From Amaricoccus sp. (GTDB lineage: Bacteria; Pseudomonadota; Alphaproteobacteria; Rhodobacterales; Rhodobacteraceae), in the NCBI RefSeq assembly GCF_017993425.1, contig NZ_JAGOMQ010000003.1:62001-126000 (forward strand): 64,000 bases of DNA, in the 5' to 3' direction. This document shows, piece by piece, positions 8,168 through 17,200 of this stretch (within the stretch, counting starts at the first letter, position 1; each line of letters starts with the position of its first letter). Position numbers and translations under genes: made by a program. Below the pieces are notes generated by a model. That model saw nothing but the letters and a program-made list of their open reading frames with translations, made no database searches and was not told the origin of the DNA.

Positions 8168-9169
8168 TCAGATCAGCTTGCCCATGGCGACGGCGGTGTC
8201 GGCCATGCGGTTGGAGAAGCCCCACTCGTTGTCGTACCAGGTGAGGATGCGCACCATCGTTCCGTCCATCACCTTGGTCTGGTCCATGTGGAAGACCGAG
8301 GAATGCGGGTCGTGGTTGAAGTCCGACGACACGTTCGGCTCGTCGGTGTAACCGAGGATGCCGTTCAGCTCGCCGTCGGCCGCCGCCTTGATCGCGGCGT
8401 TCACCTCGTCCTTGCTGGTCGCCTTGCGAGCGATGAAGACGAGGTCCACCACCGAGACGTTCGGCGTCGGCACCCGGATCGCCACGCCGTCGAGCTTGCC
8501 ATTCAGTTGCGGCAGCACGAGGCCGACGGCCTTGGCGGCGCCGGTCGAGGTCGGGATCATCGAGAGCGCCGCGGCGCGGGCGCGGTAGAGGTCCTTGTGC
8601 ATCGTGTCGAGCGTCGGCTGGTCGCCCGTGTAGGAGTGGATCGTCGTCATGAAGCCCTTCTCGATGCCGACGGCCTTGTCGAGCACGTAGGCGACCGGCG
8701 AGAGGCAGTTCGTCGTGCAGGAGGCGTTCGAGACGACGAGGTCGTCCTTGGTCAGCGTCTTGTCGTTGACGCCGAAGACGATGGTCTTGTCCGCGCCGGC
8801 CGAGGGCGCCGAGACGAGGACGCGCTTGGAGCCGTTCTGCAGGTGGACCTTCGCCTTCTCCTTGTCGGTGAAGATGCCGGTGCATTCCAGGGCGATGTCG
8901 ACGTCGCCCCAGGGCAGCTCGGCCGGGTTGCGGACGGCCGTCACCTTGATCGGGCCGCGGCCGACGTCGATGGTGTCGCCGGAGACGGTGACCTTGCCCG
9001 GGAAGCGGCCGTGGACGCTGTCGTAGCGCACCAGATGGGCGTTGGTCTCGACCGGGCCGAGGTCGTTGATCGCGACCACCTCGATATCGTCGCGTCCCGA
9101 TTCCACGATCGCGCGCAACACGTTGCGTCCGATGCGGCCGAAGCCGTTGATGGCGACCTTCACGGCCAT
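8168..9169 (-). CDS. gap: Glyceraldehyde-3-phosphate dehydrogenase (type I)
   Basis: This 333-residue NAD-dependent glycolytic enzyme converts glyceraldehyde 3-phosphate to 1,3-bisphosphoglycerate. The N-terminal Rossmann start [16 protein letters not shown], the catalytic cysteine in SNASCTTNC, the phosphate-binding [12 protein letters not shown] and the C-terminal [12 protein letters not shown] are all present and in normal order. Length is typical. It appears to be a single-gene unit; the upstream gene in the other direction is an orphan antitoxin. A strong GC-rich inverted repeat just downstream (about 8138-8160) could fold in the transcript, but it has no T-run. Confidence 0.97.
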   Translation of the reverse strand: MAVKVAINGFGRIGRNVLRAIVESGRDDIEVVAINDLGPVETNAHLVRYDSVHGRFPGKVTVSGDTIDVGRGPIKVTAVRNPAELPWGDVDIALECTGIFTDKEKAKVHLQNGSKRVLVSAPSAGADKTIVFGVNDKTLTKDDLVVSNASCTTNCLSPVAYVLDKAVGIEKGFMTTIHSYTGDQPTLDTMHKDLYRARAAALSMIPTSTGAAKAVGLVLPQLNGKLDGVAIRVPTPNVSVVDLVFIARKATSKDEVNAAIKAAADGELNGILGYTDEPNVSSDFNHDPHSSVFHMDQTKVMDGTMVRILTWYDNEWGFSNRMADTAVAMGKLI

Positions 9170-9344
9170 GGCGTCCCCCTATCTGCGTTCCCGAAACGAC
9201 CGAGGAATTCGGCTCGCGTGGGATACAGCCCCCCGCGCCGCGCCGCAAGCGCGGGCGCGGAAGGCCGGGCGGCGCCCGGGCCGACGCGACGGGCAAGCGG
9301 CTGGCCGGCCGGGATTTTCGCGATGCGCGGGGCATGCACGATCC

Positions 9345-9593
9345 ATGGACCGCAAGCCCAAGGCGCGGATGCTCCCGCCCGACTGGCGGACGCTGGAGAA
9401 GGCGGCGCCGACCCGGCCGAGGAAGACGCGGATCACCGCGGCCTTCGACGCCGACGTTGCCCGCTGGCGCCGCGGCCTCGGCGAGGGCTGCCAGGCCCGC
9501 ATGAACGCGGTCCTGCGCGCCTACATGCTCGCGGTGGTCTCGAAGGAGATCGAGCGGCGGGGGGGCCGGGACTGGAAGGGGGATTTGATCTGA
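9345..9593 (+). CDS. Orphan BrnA-type antitoxin
   Basis: This 82-residue basic protein contains the BrnA antitoxin pattern: RKTRITAAFDADVARWRRGLGEGCQARMNAVLRAYML. In this pattern a short strand is followed by two helices, forming a ribbon-helix-helix DNA-binding fold. BrnA normally follows a BrnT toxin gene, but only about 175 bp separate this ORF from gap, so no BrnT is present. It may be a solitary regulator or a remnant of a TA pair. The ATG at 9345 was chosen because upstream in-frame sequence reads as gap-promoter DNA; the ribosome-binding site is weak. Confidence 0.65.
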   Translation: MDRKPKARMLPPDWRTLEKAAPTRPRKTRITAAFDADVARWRRGLGEGCQARMNAVLRAYMLAVVSKEIERRGGRDWKGDLI

Positions 9594-9695
9594 GGAGAGG
9601 CGCTTCGCCGATATGGCCCGGCAGGTCTGCGGTGAGGTCAGCCGATAAGTTGCCCGCCGCTTTTCTTTGCCCGTCCATACTGGTCCTGTAGCGGC

Positions 9696-11222
9696 TTAGC
9701 TACTCTCTTTGTCTTCTTTCAATTCCGCCGCAAGCGCAGCCGCTCCAGCCAGTCGATCTTCTGCGAGACGCGCGCACAGTTGCTCAACGATCTCGGACAC
9801 TTGCTCTTCTGTACCGGCGGATGGATCAAATGAAAGGCCGCCATATTTCGCATCGTCTGTAAAGAACCCAGATTTCACCGTCCGATATCGAATGGGAATA
9901 ACTTCATTTGAGCCGAATCTTTCTCTAAATGCGTCACTCTCGAACTTGGTCCAAATTCTGGTCGGATACTCGGGTGACATGAGGGCAATCACGTATTTAG
10001 CTTCACTTCTATAAATAGGCGCTAAATAATCCTCTACATTTTGTGCAATTATTCTGTGCTGCTCATTTTCGTCGTAGAATACCTCCAATTCGTGCTCCAT
10101 AAGTTTTTCAAAAATGGCGAGCGCAACATCTCTGTCAGCCCCGGCGAAGGAAAGTGCAAAGTCATACCTATTGGGGAAGTATTCAGCTTTGTATCCAACC
10201 TGTTTAGTAAAAACACGCCAAACGAGGTTCTTTAAATAGAACACTAGTCTAGGATCTTCAACTGAAAGTACTGAAGTTGATATCTCGTAGTGAAAGTACG
10301 AATCTAACCCTTTTTCCTTGTCCGCCAAGAGGGTCGCGAGGTGTCCCTTATCCAAAACCTGCCCTATGCTTCCCTTCATGTGCGGGTGCACGGCCACTGC
10401 GTCAGTCAGGTCCACCGACCACTCGTCGCTTTCCGATAGCCACTTTAGCATGTGAAGATAAGGGGCTCGACCCTCTCTTCGAATTTTTGAGCCACGCGCA
10501 AAATTTACCGTAACATCCTTAAAGACTCTAGATAAGTCGCCGAGTATATCCTCGACAACTCCGTTTACCGACGTGGTGATCTCTATCTTTTGCTCGCTAG
10601 TTATTGAAATTCCGCCCAAAACGCAAACCTTATGACAAATAAGCTGAGCTAGCTGGAAGCTCCCCTGACATCTCCTTATTATATCTTCTTTGGAGTTAAT
10701 TACAACATTGAGCGCACTCTCGCCAAGTTCAATTAAATCATATATGGACTCGTCAGGATTAGACTCTAGGCGGTACACGTCCAATCTAAGGCCAAGATCA
10801 TGCGCAACCTTCACAAGTTGCTGTCCAATTTTGTTTATCCCAATCAAAACTAGCTTTGAATTTGCATCCTCACTATCTGCTAGAACCTTCATGTAGTCAG
10901 ATAGGCTGGCCTTTGTCTCATCGCTAAGTCGGTGAAAATCATCCACTACAACTGTACCAATGCTTGCCAATTCTGGAATGCTCTCTATGTACTCTACGTC
11001 GTTCGGTCTTCGTGCTGACAAAAACGATGCTTGAGCTTCTAATCCAAGCTCTTGAAGTATACGAATAACGACGGAGGTTTTACCAATTCCGGATGGACCC
11101 TCGATCACAAGGCATCGTCCAGGGGTCCTCATAGAGACAAGTATCTCGGCATAGCGTGTCGGCTTTACAAATGTAAAGGTTGGAACTCCGGACAGACGAA
11201 ATACTTCTTCTACCTTAGCCAA
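9696..11222 (-). CDS. ATPase-TIR protein, probable anti-phage defence gene
   Basis: This 508-residue protein has an N-terminal P-loop ATPase and a C-terminal TIR domain. Walker A is GPSGIGKTS (residues 42-50) and Walker B is VVVDDFH (91-97). The TIR domain begins near residue 353 (YDFALSFAGADRDVA) and has SPEYPTRIWTKFE, where Glu428 sits at the position of the catalytic glutamate in NAD-cleaving TIR domains. The likely role is infection-triggered NAD depletion. The gene and its surroundings are clearly AT-richer than the rest of the window, which indicates horizontal acquisition. The start is TTG, supported by GGGAGAG a few bases upstream and by continuity of the N-terminus. No partner gene is adjacent. 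Confidence 0.8.
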   Translation of the reverse strand: MAKVEEVFRLSGVPTFTFVKPTRYAEILVSMRTPGRCLVIEGPSGIGKTSVVIRILQELGLEAQASFLSARRPNDVEYIESIPELASIGTVVVDDFHRLSDETKASLSDYMKVLADSEDANSKLVLIGINKIGQQLVKVAHDLGLRLDVYRLESNPDESIYDLIELGESALNVVINSKEDIIRRCQGSFQLAQLICHKVCVLGGISITSEQKIEITTSVNGVVEDILGDLSRVFKDVTVNFARGSKIRREGRAPYLHMLKWLSESDEWSVDLTDAVAVHPHMKGSIGQVLDKGHLATLLADKEKGLDSYFHYEISTSVLSVEDPRLVFYLKNLVWRVFTKQVGYKAEYFPNRYDFALSFAGADRDVALAIFEKLMEHELEVFYDENEQHRIIAQNVEDYLAPIYRSEAKYVIALMSPEYPTRIWTKFESDAFRERFGSNEVIPIRYRTVKSGFFTDDAKYGGLSFDPSAGTEEQVSEIVEQLCARLAEDRLAGAAALAAELKEDKESS

Positions 11223-11416
11223 TGAAGCTCTCCCGTTTGGTGCTAAAGAAAATCATAGAAAGATATGCGAGATTCTCGGAGATTTATTGTAGATCTCGCC
11301 CCCTATACCGCCAATCGGACGCCAACGAGCGTGCAGTTCGCGAACAGCGTTTGGGTTGCACAACAGGCTACTGGTATATTGCTTGCGTTCGTTGGGGCAT
11401 CCCAGATGGCGCACGT

Positions 11417-12913
11417 CTAACTACCTCCACCACTCAACGTCCGCTGCACCGCATCCAGCCACCCCGCATATTTCGCCTCCCGCCGCGCCTCGTCCATCGC
11501 CGGCTCGAAGCGGCGGTCCAGCGACCACGACCGGGCGAACTCCTCCGGGCCCGGACATACCCCGGCCTGCATGCCGGCGAGCCAGGCGGCGCCCATCGCC
11601 GTCGTCTCGCGCAGGCGCGGGCGGTCCACGGGCGCGCCGAGGATGTCGGCGAGGCCCTGGAGCAGCCAGTCGTTCGCCGTCATGCCGCCGTCGACGCGCA
11701 GCACCGGGGGCGCGCCGTCACCCGGCCAGTCGCGGCGCATCGCCTCGTAGAGGTCGCGGGTCTGGAAGGCGACGCTCTCCAGCGCCGCCCGGGCGAACTC
11801 GGCCGGGCCGGAGTTGCGGGTGAGGCCGAAGATCGCGCCGCGGGCCTCGGCGTCCCACCACGGCGCGCCGAGGCCGGTGAAGGCGGGGACGAGGTAGATG
11901 TCCTGGGTCGGGTCGGCCTGCATGGCGAGGCCTTGCGTCTCGGCGGCCTCGCGGATCAGCCGCAGCCCGTCGCGGAGCCACTGCACCACGGCGCCGGCGA
12001 CGAAGATCGAGCCCTCGAGCGCGTAGGTAGGGCGGCCGCCGAACTGGTAGGCGATGGTGGTCAGCAGCCGGTTCGCGCTCGCCGTCGGCGCATCCCCGGT
12101 GTTGAGGAGCGCGAAGCAGCCCGTCCCGTAGGTGGCCTTGAGCATCCCGGGCGCGAAGCAGGCCTGCCCGACCGTCGCCGCCTGCTGGTCGCCGGCGACG
12201 CCGAGGATCGGGATCGGCCGGCCGAAGAGGTCGGGACGCGTGGTCCCGAACTCGGCGGCGCAGTCGCGCACCTCCGGCAGCATCGCCATCGGCACGCCGA
12301 GGAGGCCGCAGATCTCGGGGTCCCAGCGACCCCGCCGGATGTCGTAGAGCAGCGTCCGCGCGGCGTTGGTCGCGTCGGTGACGTGCGCGGCGCCGCCGGT
12401 CATCCGCCAGATCAGGAAGCTGTCCACGGTGCCGAAGGCGAGCTCGCCCCGCCCGGCGCGGGCGCGCGCGCCCTCGACCGCGTCGAGGATCCACGCGACC
12501 TTGGTCCCGGAGAAATACGGGTCGAGCAGGAGCCCGGTGCGCTCGGCGATCATGGGCTCGTGGCCCTCGTCGCGCAGGCGGGCGCAGGTCGGCGCGGTGC
12601 GGCGGTCCTGCCAGACGATGGCGGGGTGGATCGGCTCGCCGGTGGCGCGGTCCCAGACGATGGTGGTCTCGCGCTGGTTGGTGACGCCGATGGCGGCGAT
12701 GTCGGAGGGCGCGAGGCCGGCGCGCTCGACGGCGGCGCGGGCGACGCCGGCGGTCGAGGACCAGATGTCGGCCGGGTCGTGCTCGACCCAGCCGGAGCGG
12801 GGGAAGTGCTGGGGGAACTCCTTCTGCGCGGCGGCGACGAGGCCCAGCCTTTCGTCGAAGACGAGCGCGCGGCTCGAGGTGGTGCCCTGGTCGATGGCGA
12901 GCACATGGGTCAT
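11417..12913 (-). CDS. glpK: Glycerol kinase
   Basis: This 498-residue enzyme phosphorylates glycerol with ATP to give sn-glycerol 3-phosphate. The N-terminal phosphate-binding loop [15 protein letters not shown], the substrate region [19 protein letters not shown] with IVWQDRRT, the middle [13 protein letters not shown] and the C-terminal [21 protein letters not shown] are all typical of FGGY-family glycerol kinases. Length is standard. It is divergent from a DeoR/GlpR-type regulator gene 199 bp away, which probably controls it. No glycerol transporter or dehydrogenase is adjacent. Confidence 0.96.
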   Translation of the reverse strand: MTHVLAIDQGTTSSRALVFDERLGLVAAAQKEFPQHFPRSGWVEHDPADIWSSTAGVARAAVERAGLAPSDIAAIGVTNQRETTIVWDRATGEPIHPAIVWQDRRTAPTCARLRDEGHEPMIAERTGLLLDPYFSGTKVAWILDAVEGARARAGRGELAFGTVDSFLIWRMTGGAAHVTDATNAARTLLYDIRRGRWDPEICGLLGVPMAMLPEVRDCAAEFGTTRPDLFGRPIPILGVAGDQQAATVGQACFAPGMLKATYGTGCFALLNTGDAPTASANRLLTTIAYQFGGRPTYALEGSIFVAGAVVQWLRDGLRLIREAAETQGLAMQADPTQDIYLVPAFTGLGAPWWDAEARGAIFGLTRNSGPAEFARAALESVAFQTRDLYEAMRRDWPGDGAPPVLRVDGGMTANDWLLQGLADILGAPVDRPRLRETTAMGAAWLAGMQAGVCPGPEEFARSWSLDRRFEPAMDEARREAKYAGWLDAVQRTLSGGGS

Positions 12914-12926
12914 GGCGATCCCCTCC

Positions 12927-13067
12927 CGGCGCGCCTCTGGCGGGCGGCGTCGCCCGAGCCTAGCGGCGTGCGGGGCGGGCCGGCAAGCCGTTGCCGCGCC
13001 CGGCGCGCCTCTGGCGGGCGCGTCGCGGCGGGCGGGGCGCGCGGGGGCCGGCAGGCTGTTGCCGCGC
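12927..13067. repeat. Imperfect 74-bp tandem duplication upstream of glpK
   Basis: The gap between glpK and the DeoR-type regulator contains two similar blocks, 12927-13000 and 13001-13067. Each begins CGGCGCGCCTCTGGCGGGC and ends with a GCCGGCAAGCC/GCCGGCAGGCT-type stretch followed by GTTGCCGCGC. It is non-coding. As it lies between a catabolic gene and its probable regulator, it could hold paired operator sites, but no known operator consensus was recognised. Confidence 0.6.
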
Positions 13068-13112
13068 GGCCGGGGCCGGCCTATGAGGGAACGAGCTGGG
13101 TTACGAGGCTAG

Positions 13113-13892
13113 ATGGCCGTCAACTTCCGCCATTCCGAGATCCTGACCCTCGCGCGCGAGCACGGCAAGGTGACGGTCGAGGGGCTGGCCGCGCATTTCA
13201 GCGTCACGGCGCAGACGATCCGCCGCGACCTGACCGAGCTCTGCGACATCGGCCAGCTGACCCGCGTGCATGGCGGGGCGATGATCCCCTCCGGCGTGAT
13301 CGCGCTCGGCTACGAGGACCGCCGCAGCCTCGCCTCGGAGGGCAAGGAGGGCATCGCGCGGATGGTGGCCGAGCAGATCCCCGACGGGGTCTCGCTCTTC
13401 ATGAACATCGGCACCACGACCGAGGCGGTGGCCCGCGCGCTCCTCAAGCACCGCAACCTGATGGCGGTGACCAACAACCTCAACGTCGCGAACATCCTCG
13501 CCACCTCGCCGAACATCGAGGTGATCGTCGCGGGGGGCATCCTGCGGCGGGCGGACGGGGCGCTGGTCGGCGACGTGACGGCGGAGTTCATCGGGCAGTT
13601 CAAGGTGGACTACGCGATCATCTCCTCGGCGGCGGTCGATCCCGACGGCTCGCTCCTCGACTACGACTTCCGCGAGGTGCGGGTGGCGCAGGCGATCATC
13701 AAGAACGCGCGGCGGAGCTTCCTCGTCGCCGACCACACCAAGTTCAAGATGGCGGCGCCGGTGCGCATCGCCTCGCTCGCCGAGCTCGACGGCTTCTTCA
13801 CCGACGTCACGCCGCCGAAGTCCATCGTCCAGCTCTGCGCCGACAACGACGTCTTCATCCGCACCGTCGAGCATTCGGGGCGCGGGCGCTAG
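13113..13892 (+). CDS. DeoR-family transcriptional repressor (GlpR-like)
   Basis: This 259-residue regulator has the DeoR-type winged helix at the N-terminus: ILTLAREHGKVTVEGLAAHFSVTAQTIRRDL followed by the wing TRVHGGAM. The sugar-phosphate-sensing isomerase-like domain carries FMNIGTTTEAVARAL, NNLNVANILA and the effector-site SSAAVDPDGSLLDYD. Being divergent from glpK, it is most simply the glycerol-3-phosphate-responsive repressor of that gene. A GAGG ribosome-binding site lies just before the ATG. Confidence 0.92.
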   Translation: MAVNFRHSEILTLAREHGKVTVEGLAAHFSVTAQTIRRDLTELCDIGQLTRVHGGAMIPSGVIALGYEDRRSLASEGKEGIARMVAEQIPDGVSLFMNIGTTTEAVARALLKHRNLMAVTNNLNVANILATSPNIEVIVAGGILRRADGALVGDVTAEFIGQFKVDYAIISSAAVDPDGSLLDYDFREVRVAQAIIKNARRSFLVADHTKFKMAAPVRIASLAELDGFFTDVTPPKSIVQLCADNDVFIRTVEHSGRGR

Positions 13893-14164
13893 GGCCGGCT
13901 CCCCGGGCCTGCGCGGGGTCCGGACCGGCCGTCCGCCGACCCCTGACGGCGGGGAAAGCGCGCGGTTCCGACCGGCGCGGTCCCGATGCGTTTCGGCCGG
14001 CGCCCGCATTTCGCTTGCTTTGTCGCGCCGCAGGCGCCATGCCGCATCGGCTACGTTATGACGTTCGACCTGCTGTTTCCCCCTGAGCGGCCTCAGCTTC
14101 GACCTTCCGCTGACCGAGCCAGGCCGCCGCATCCTGCGGGCGGCGCCAAGAGGAGACGATCACG

Positions 14165-14371
14165 ATGGCCAAGGGCACCGTGAAATGGTTCAACGCCACC
14201 AAGGGCTTCGGCTTCATCCAGCCCGAGAGCGGCTCCAAGGACGTGTTCCTGCACATCTCCGCCGTCGAGCGGGCTGGTCTCACCACCATCGCTGACGGCC
14301 AGAAGGTCACCTACGACCTGGAGCGCGGCCGCGACGGCCGCGAATCGGCCGCGAACCTCGCGCTCGACTGA
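14165..14371 (+). CDS. Cold-shock domain protein (CspA family)
   Basis: This 68-residue protein is a single cold-shock domain with both RNA-binding motifs: KGFGFIQPE (RNP1) and DVFLHISAVE (RNP2), starting MAKGTVKWFNATK. Such proteins bind single-stranded RNA or DNA as chaperones. An AGAGGAG ribosome-binding site precedes the ATG. The 272-bp leader between the regulator gene and this ORF has no other gene. A long 5' leader is common for cold-shock mRNAs, but no defined cold-shock element was recognised. Confidence 0.95.
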   Translation: MAKGTVKWFNATKGFGFIQPESGSKDVFLHISAVERAGLTTIADGQKVTYDLERGRDGRESAANLALD

Positions 14372-14379
14372 CCCGACCC

Positions 14380-14410
14380 TGCGGCGCCGCCCTCCGGGGC
14401 CGGCGCCGCA
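14380..14410 (+). terminator. Hairpin after the cold-shock gene
   Basis: The arms TGCGGCGCCG and CGGCGCCGCA flank an 11-nt loop, nine bases after the cold-shock stop codon. The stem is strong but lacks a T-run, so it may stabilise the 3' end or act as a weak terminator. Confidence 0.5.
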
Positions 14411-14591
14411 TCGCTCCGGGCCGCTGGCCGGGCCTGCCCGGACCGGCTCCGCGGCCGGAGCATGAGGAATTCCCCGCTGTCGCCCGATCGCGCCGCGCTC
14501 GCGGTCGCGGGTCCGCGCCTCCGGAAACCGCTTGCGAAGCCGCGCGCCCCGTCGCCCGGCGCGACCTGAGGCCAGCCGAAAGAGGTGGACC

Positions 14592-15542
14592 GTGGCCGAC
14601 GCTGACGTGACCGCCGGCCCGCGGGGCGCGAGGGGCGGGGCGTTGAGCGGGGACCGCCCCTTCCTCGGCGTCATGCTGATGCTGGCCTTCTGCGCCCTCG
14701 CCCCCGGCGGCGACGCGCTGGCCAAGCTGATCGGCGACCGGATGCCGCTCGGGCAGGTCGTGCTGGTCCGCTTCGCCCTCCAGGCCGCCATCCTCGCGCC
14801 GCTGGCGCTCGCCCTCGGCGCCGAGATGCGGCTCAGCCGCCGGGTCCTGGCGCTCACCGCGCTCCGCACCGTCGTCCATATCGCCGCGGTCGCGGTGTTC
14901 TTCCTCGCGCTCCGGGCGCTGCCGCTCGCCGACGCGGTGGCGATCGCCTTCGTCATGCCCTTCGTCATGCTGCTGCTCGGCCGGGTCTTCCTCGGCGAGC
15001 GGGCCGGGACGCGCCGGCTGCTCGCCTGCGCCGTCGGCTTCGCGGGCACGCTGATGGTGATCCGCCCGAGCTTCGCCGAGGTCGGGGCGGCGGCGCTGCT
15101 GCCGCTCGTCACCGCGCTCCTCTTCGCGCTCTTCATGCTCACCACCCGCGCCATCGCCCGCGAGGCCGACCCGATCGCGCTGCAGGCGGCGAGCGGCGCC
15201 ATGGGCGCGGCCATGCTCGCGCCGATCCTGCTCCTCGCGGACCGCGCCGGCCCGCCCGGCCTCGGCTTCGCCGCGGCGCCGGCGGAGGTCTGGGCCCTCC
15301 TCCTCGCGCTCGGCCTCCTCGGCACCGTCGCGCACCTGCTGATGACCTGGTCGCTGCGCTTCGCCCCGGCCACCACGCTCGCGCCGATGCAGTATCTCGA
15401 GATCCCCTTCGCCACGCTGATCGGCTTTCTCGTCTTCGGCGACCTGCCCGACGGCATGGCCGCCGCCGGCATCGCCGTCACCGTCGCCGCCGGCCTCTAC
15501 GTCATCCACCGCGAGCGCCGCGCCGGCGCCGCGGCGGCCTGA
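14592..15542 (+). CDS. EamA/DMT-family inner-membrane transporter
   Basis: This 316-residue protein has about ten membrane helices arranged as two EamA repeats. The first repeat includes GVMLMLAFCALAPGGDALAK and the family pattern PLADAVAIAFVMPFVMLLLGRVFLGER; the second includes GLLGTVAHLLMTWSLRFAPATTLAPMQYLEIPFA. Members export or import small metabolites, and the substrate is unknown. I chose the GTG at 14592 because AGAGGTGG lies just upstream and the longer in-frame extension is arginine-rich. Confidence 0.88.
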   Translation: MADADVTAGPRGARGGALSGDRPFLGVMLMLAFCALAPGGDALAKLIGDRMPLGQVVLVRFALQAAILAPLALALGAEMRLSRRVLALTALRTVVHIAAVAVFFLALRALPLADAVAIAFVMPFVMLLLGRVFLGERAGTRRLLACAVGFAGTLMVIRPSFAEVGAAALLPLVTALLFALFMLTTRAIAREADPIALQAASGAMGAAMLAPILLLADRAGPPGLGFAAAPAEVWALLLALGLLGTVAHLLMTWSLRFAPATTLAPMQYLEIPFATLIGFLVFGDLPDGMAAAGIAVTVAAGLYVIHRERRAGAAAA

Positions 15543-15645
15543 CGGCCACACCTGCGGCGCGTCCGCCATCTTGCGCTGGCCTCGCGCGGCGTTTGCGGAT
15601 AGCTTCCGCGCCAAAGCTGGCGAACAAGGCGCGACGAGGCCATCG

Positions 15646-16773
15646 ATGCAGCTCCTGCGGACGGCGAACCTGCCGCGCTGCCTTGCCGCGGCGCTGATCC
15701 TGCTCGTCGCCGGCTGCACCCTGCCGCGCTCCGGCCCGACCGCCAGCGAGATCCTCGACGCCGGCGACACCGACGTCCGCATCGTCCAGGTCACCCCGGC
15801 CGTCGCCCGCGCCGCCAGCACCGACGCCGCCCTCGGCTTCTCCGCCGCCTTCCTGCGCGCCGGCGTGGTGTCGCCCGACGCCATCCGCGCCGGCGACCGC
15901 GTCACCGTGACCGTCTGGGAGAACGTCGACACCGGCCTCCTCGCCGGGGTCGGCCAGAAGGTCACCTCGCTCGACGAGATCCAGGTCGACAGCCAGGGCA
16001 ACATCTTCGTGCCCTATGTCGGCGTGGTCCCCGCCGCAGGCCGCTCGCCCGACGAATTGCGCCGCGAGATCACCGCCGCGCTGGAAAGCCGCACCCCCGA
16101 GCCGCAGGTCGAGGTCCGCCGCGCCAGCGGCGTCGGCTCGACGGTCAGCGTCATGGGCTCGGTCACCAACCAGGGCGTCTTCCCGATCGAGGAGCCCACC
16201 CGGCGGCTCTCCTCGATGATCGCCCAGGCGGGCGGCGTGACCATCGTCCCCGACGTCGCCCAGGTGCGCGTCGAGCGCGACGGCCGCACCGGCTCGGTCT
16301 GGCTGCAGGACCTCTACGACAACCCGCGGAACGACATCGCGCTGCGCGCCGGCGACCGCATCATCATCGAGCAGGACCGCCGCTCCTACACGGCCCTCGG
16401 CGCGGCGAGCGTGCAGCGCCGGGTGAACTTCACCAAGCGCGACCTCTCCGTGATCGAGGCGCTCGCCGACGCGGGCGGCCTCGACGGCCGCGCCGCCGAC
16501 CCGACGGGCGTGTTCCTCTTCCGCATCGAGAGCCCGGAGGTCGCCCGCGTCGTCACCGGCCGCGCCGACCTCGTCGGGCCGCAGCGCGTCGCCTACGTGA
16601 TGAACCTGACCACCCCGGACGGGCTCTTCGCGGCGCGCGAGTTCATCGTCCGCGACGAGGACACCATCTACATCACCGAGGCCCCGCTCGCCTCGTGGTC
16701 GCGCGTCCTGAGCCTCGCCGGCCAGGCGGTGAACTTCGGCAGCTCGGTGACGGTGCTCGAGAGCCGCTTCTGA
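15646..16773 (+). CDS. Polysaccharide export outer-membrane lipoprotein (Wza/KpsD type)
   Basis: This 375-residue protein starts with a lipoprotein signal (hydrophobic helix then LLVAGC, lipid-modified Cys). It continues with a polysaccharide-export domain (GDRVTVTVWENVDTGLL, QVDSQGNIFVPYVGVVPAAG) and two soluble-ligand-binding beta-grasp repeats (VMGSVTNQGVFPIEEP and SVIEALADAGGLDGRAADP). It should form the outer-membrane channel for capsule or exopolysaccharide export. No glycosyltransferase, Wzc or other capsule gene lies beside it in this window, so it is a stand-alone copy here. The ATG at 15646 starts the signal peptide. Confidence 0.9.
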   Translation: MQLLRTANLPRCLAAALILLVAGCTLPRSGPTASEILDAGDTDVRIVQVTPAVARAASTDAALGFSAAFLRAGVVSPDAIRAGDRVTVTVWENVDTGLLAGVGQKVTSLDEIQVDSQGNIFVPYVGVVPAAGRSPDELRREITAALESRTPEPQVEVRRASGVGSTVSVMGSVTNQGVFPIEEPTRRLSSMIAQAGGVTIVPDVAQVRVERDGRTGSVWLQDLYDNPRNDIALRAGDRIIIEQDRRSYTALGAASVQRRVNFTKRDLSVIEALADAGGLDGRAADPTGVFLFRIESPEVARVVTGRADLVGPQRVAYVMNLTTPDGLFAAREFIVRDEDTIYITEAPLASWSRVLSLAGQAVNFGSSVTVLESRF

Positions 16774-16932
16774 TCCACCCGGCCCGACTGCTGCGCCCGG
16801 CCCGGCCCGCAGGCGCCGGCTTCCACCCATCGTCGCGCGTGATGAGGGCCATCTCGAACATTCGTTCGAGTGATGCGCGCCTTGGGTATATCCTCCTGCC
16901 ATGGCTGCAAGGCAGCAGCCGGGAGACCCGCC

Positions 16933-17196
16933 ATGACGATGATCGCCCCCGGGCCGCGGCGCGCCGCGGCCCCTCTCGCCGGCATGCCGCGGCACGCCGC
17001 GGCCCCCTTCGCCGGCATGCCGCGGCGCGGCGCGGCCGCCCGGACGGGCGCGCGCGGCCACCTGACCGCTGCGCTCCTCTTCGCCCTCGCCGGCGCCCTC
17101 CTCCTCCTCGCCCCCGCGCCCCCCACCTCCGAGCCCGGCCTCGCCCGCCCGGAACAGGCATGGAGCGTCGGCGGCCTCGACCCGTTCGCGCGGTAG
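16933..17196 (+). CDS. Possible small membrane protein with repeated N-terminus
   Basis: This 87-residue ORF has one predicted membrane helix (HLTAALLFALAGALLLLAP). It is preceded by two copies of a 33-bp sequence encoding roughly AAAPLAGMPRH and AAAPFAGMPRR. GGGAG lies near the ATG. No family was recognised, and the very high GC makes chance ORFs common, so coding status is uncertain. It fills the gap between the export lipoprotein gene and ribD. Confidence 0.3.
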   Translation: MTMIAPGPRRAAAPLAGMPRHAAAPFAGMPRRGAAARTGARGHLTAALLFALAGALLLLAPAPPTSEPGLARPEQAWSVGGLDPFAR

Positions 17197-17200
17197 CCGG

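Noticed and set aside
5230-8244. A 1004-residue + strand frame across the aldehyde dehydrogenase, TA and glutamine-synthetase-like genes
   Set aside because: It has no recognisable domain and is antisense to genes with clear motifs.
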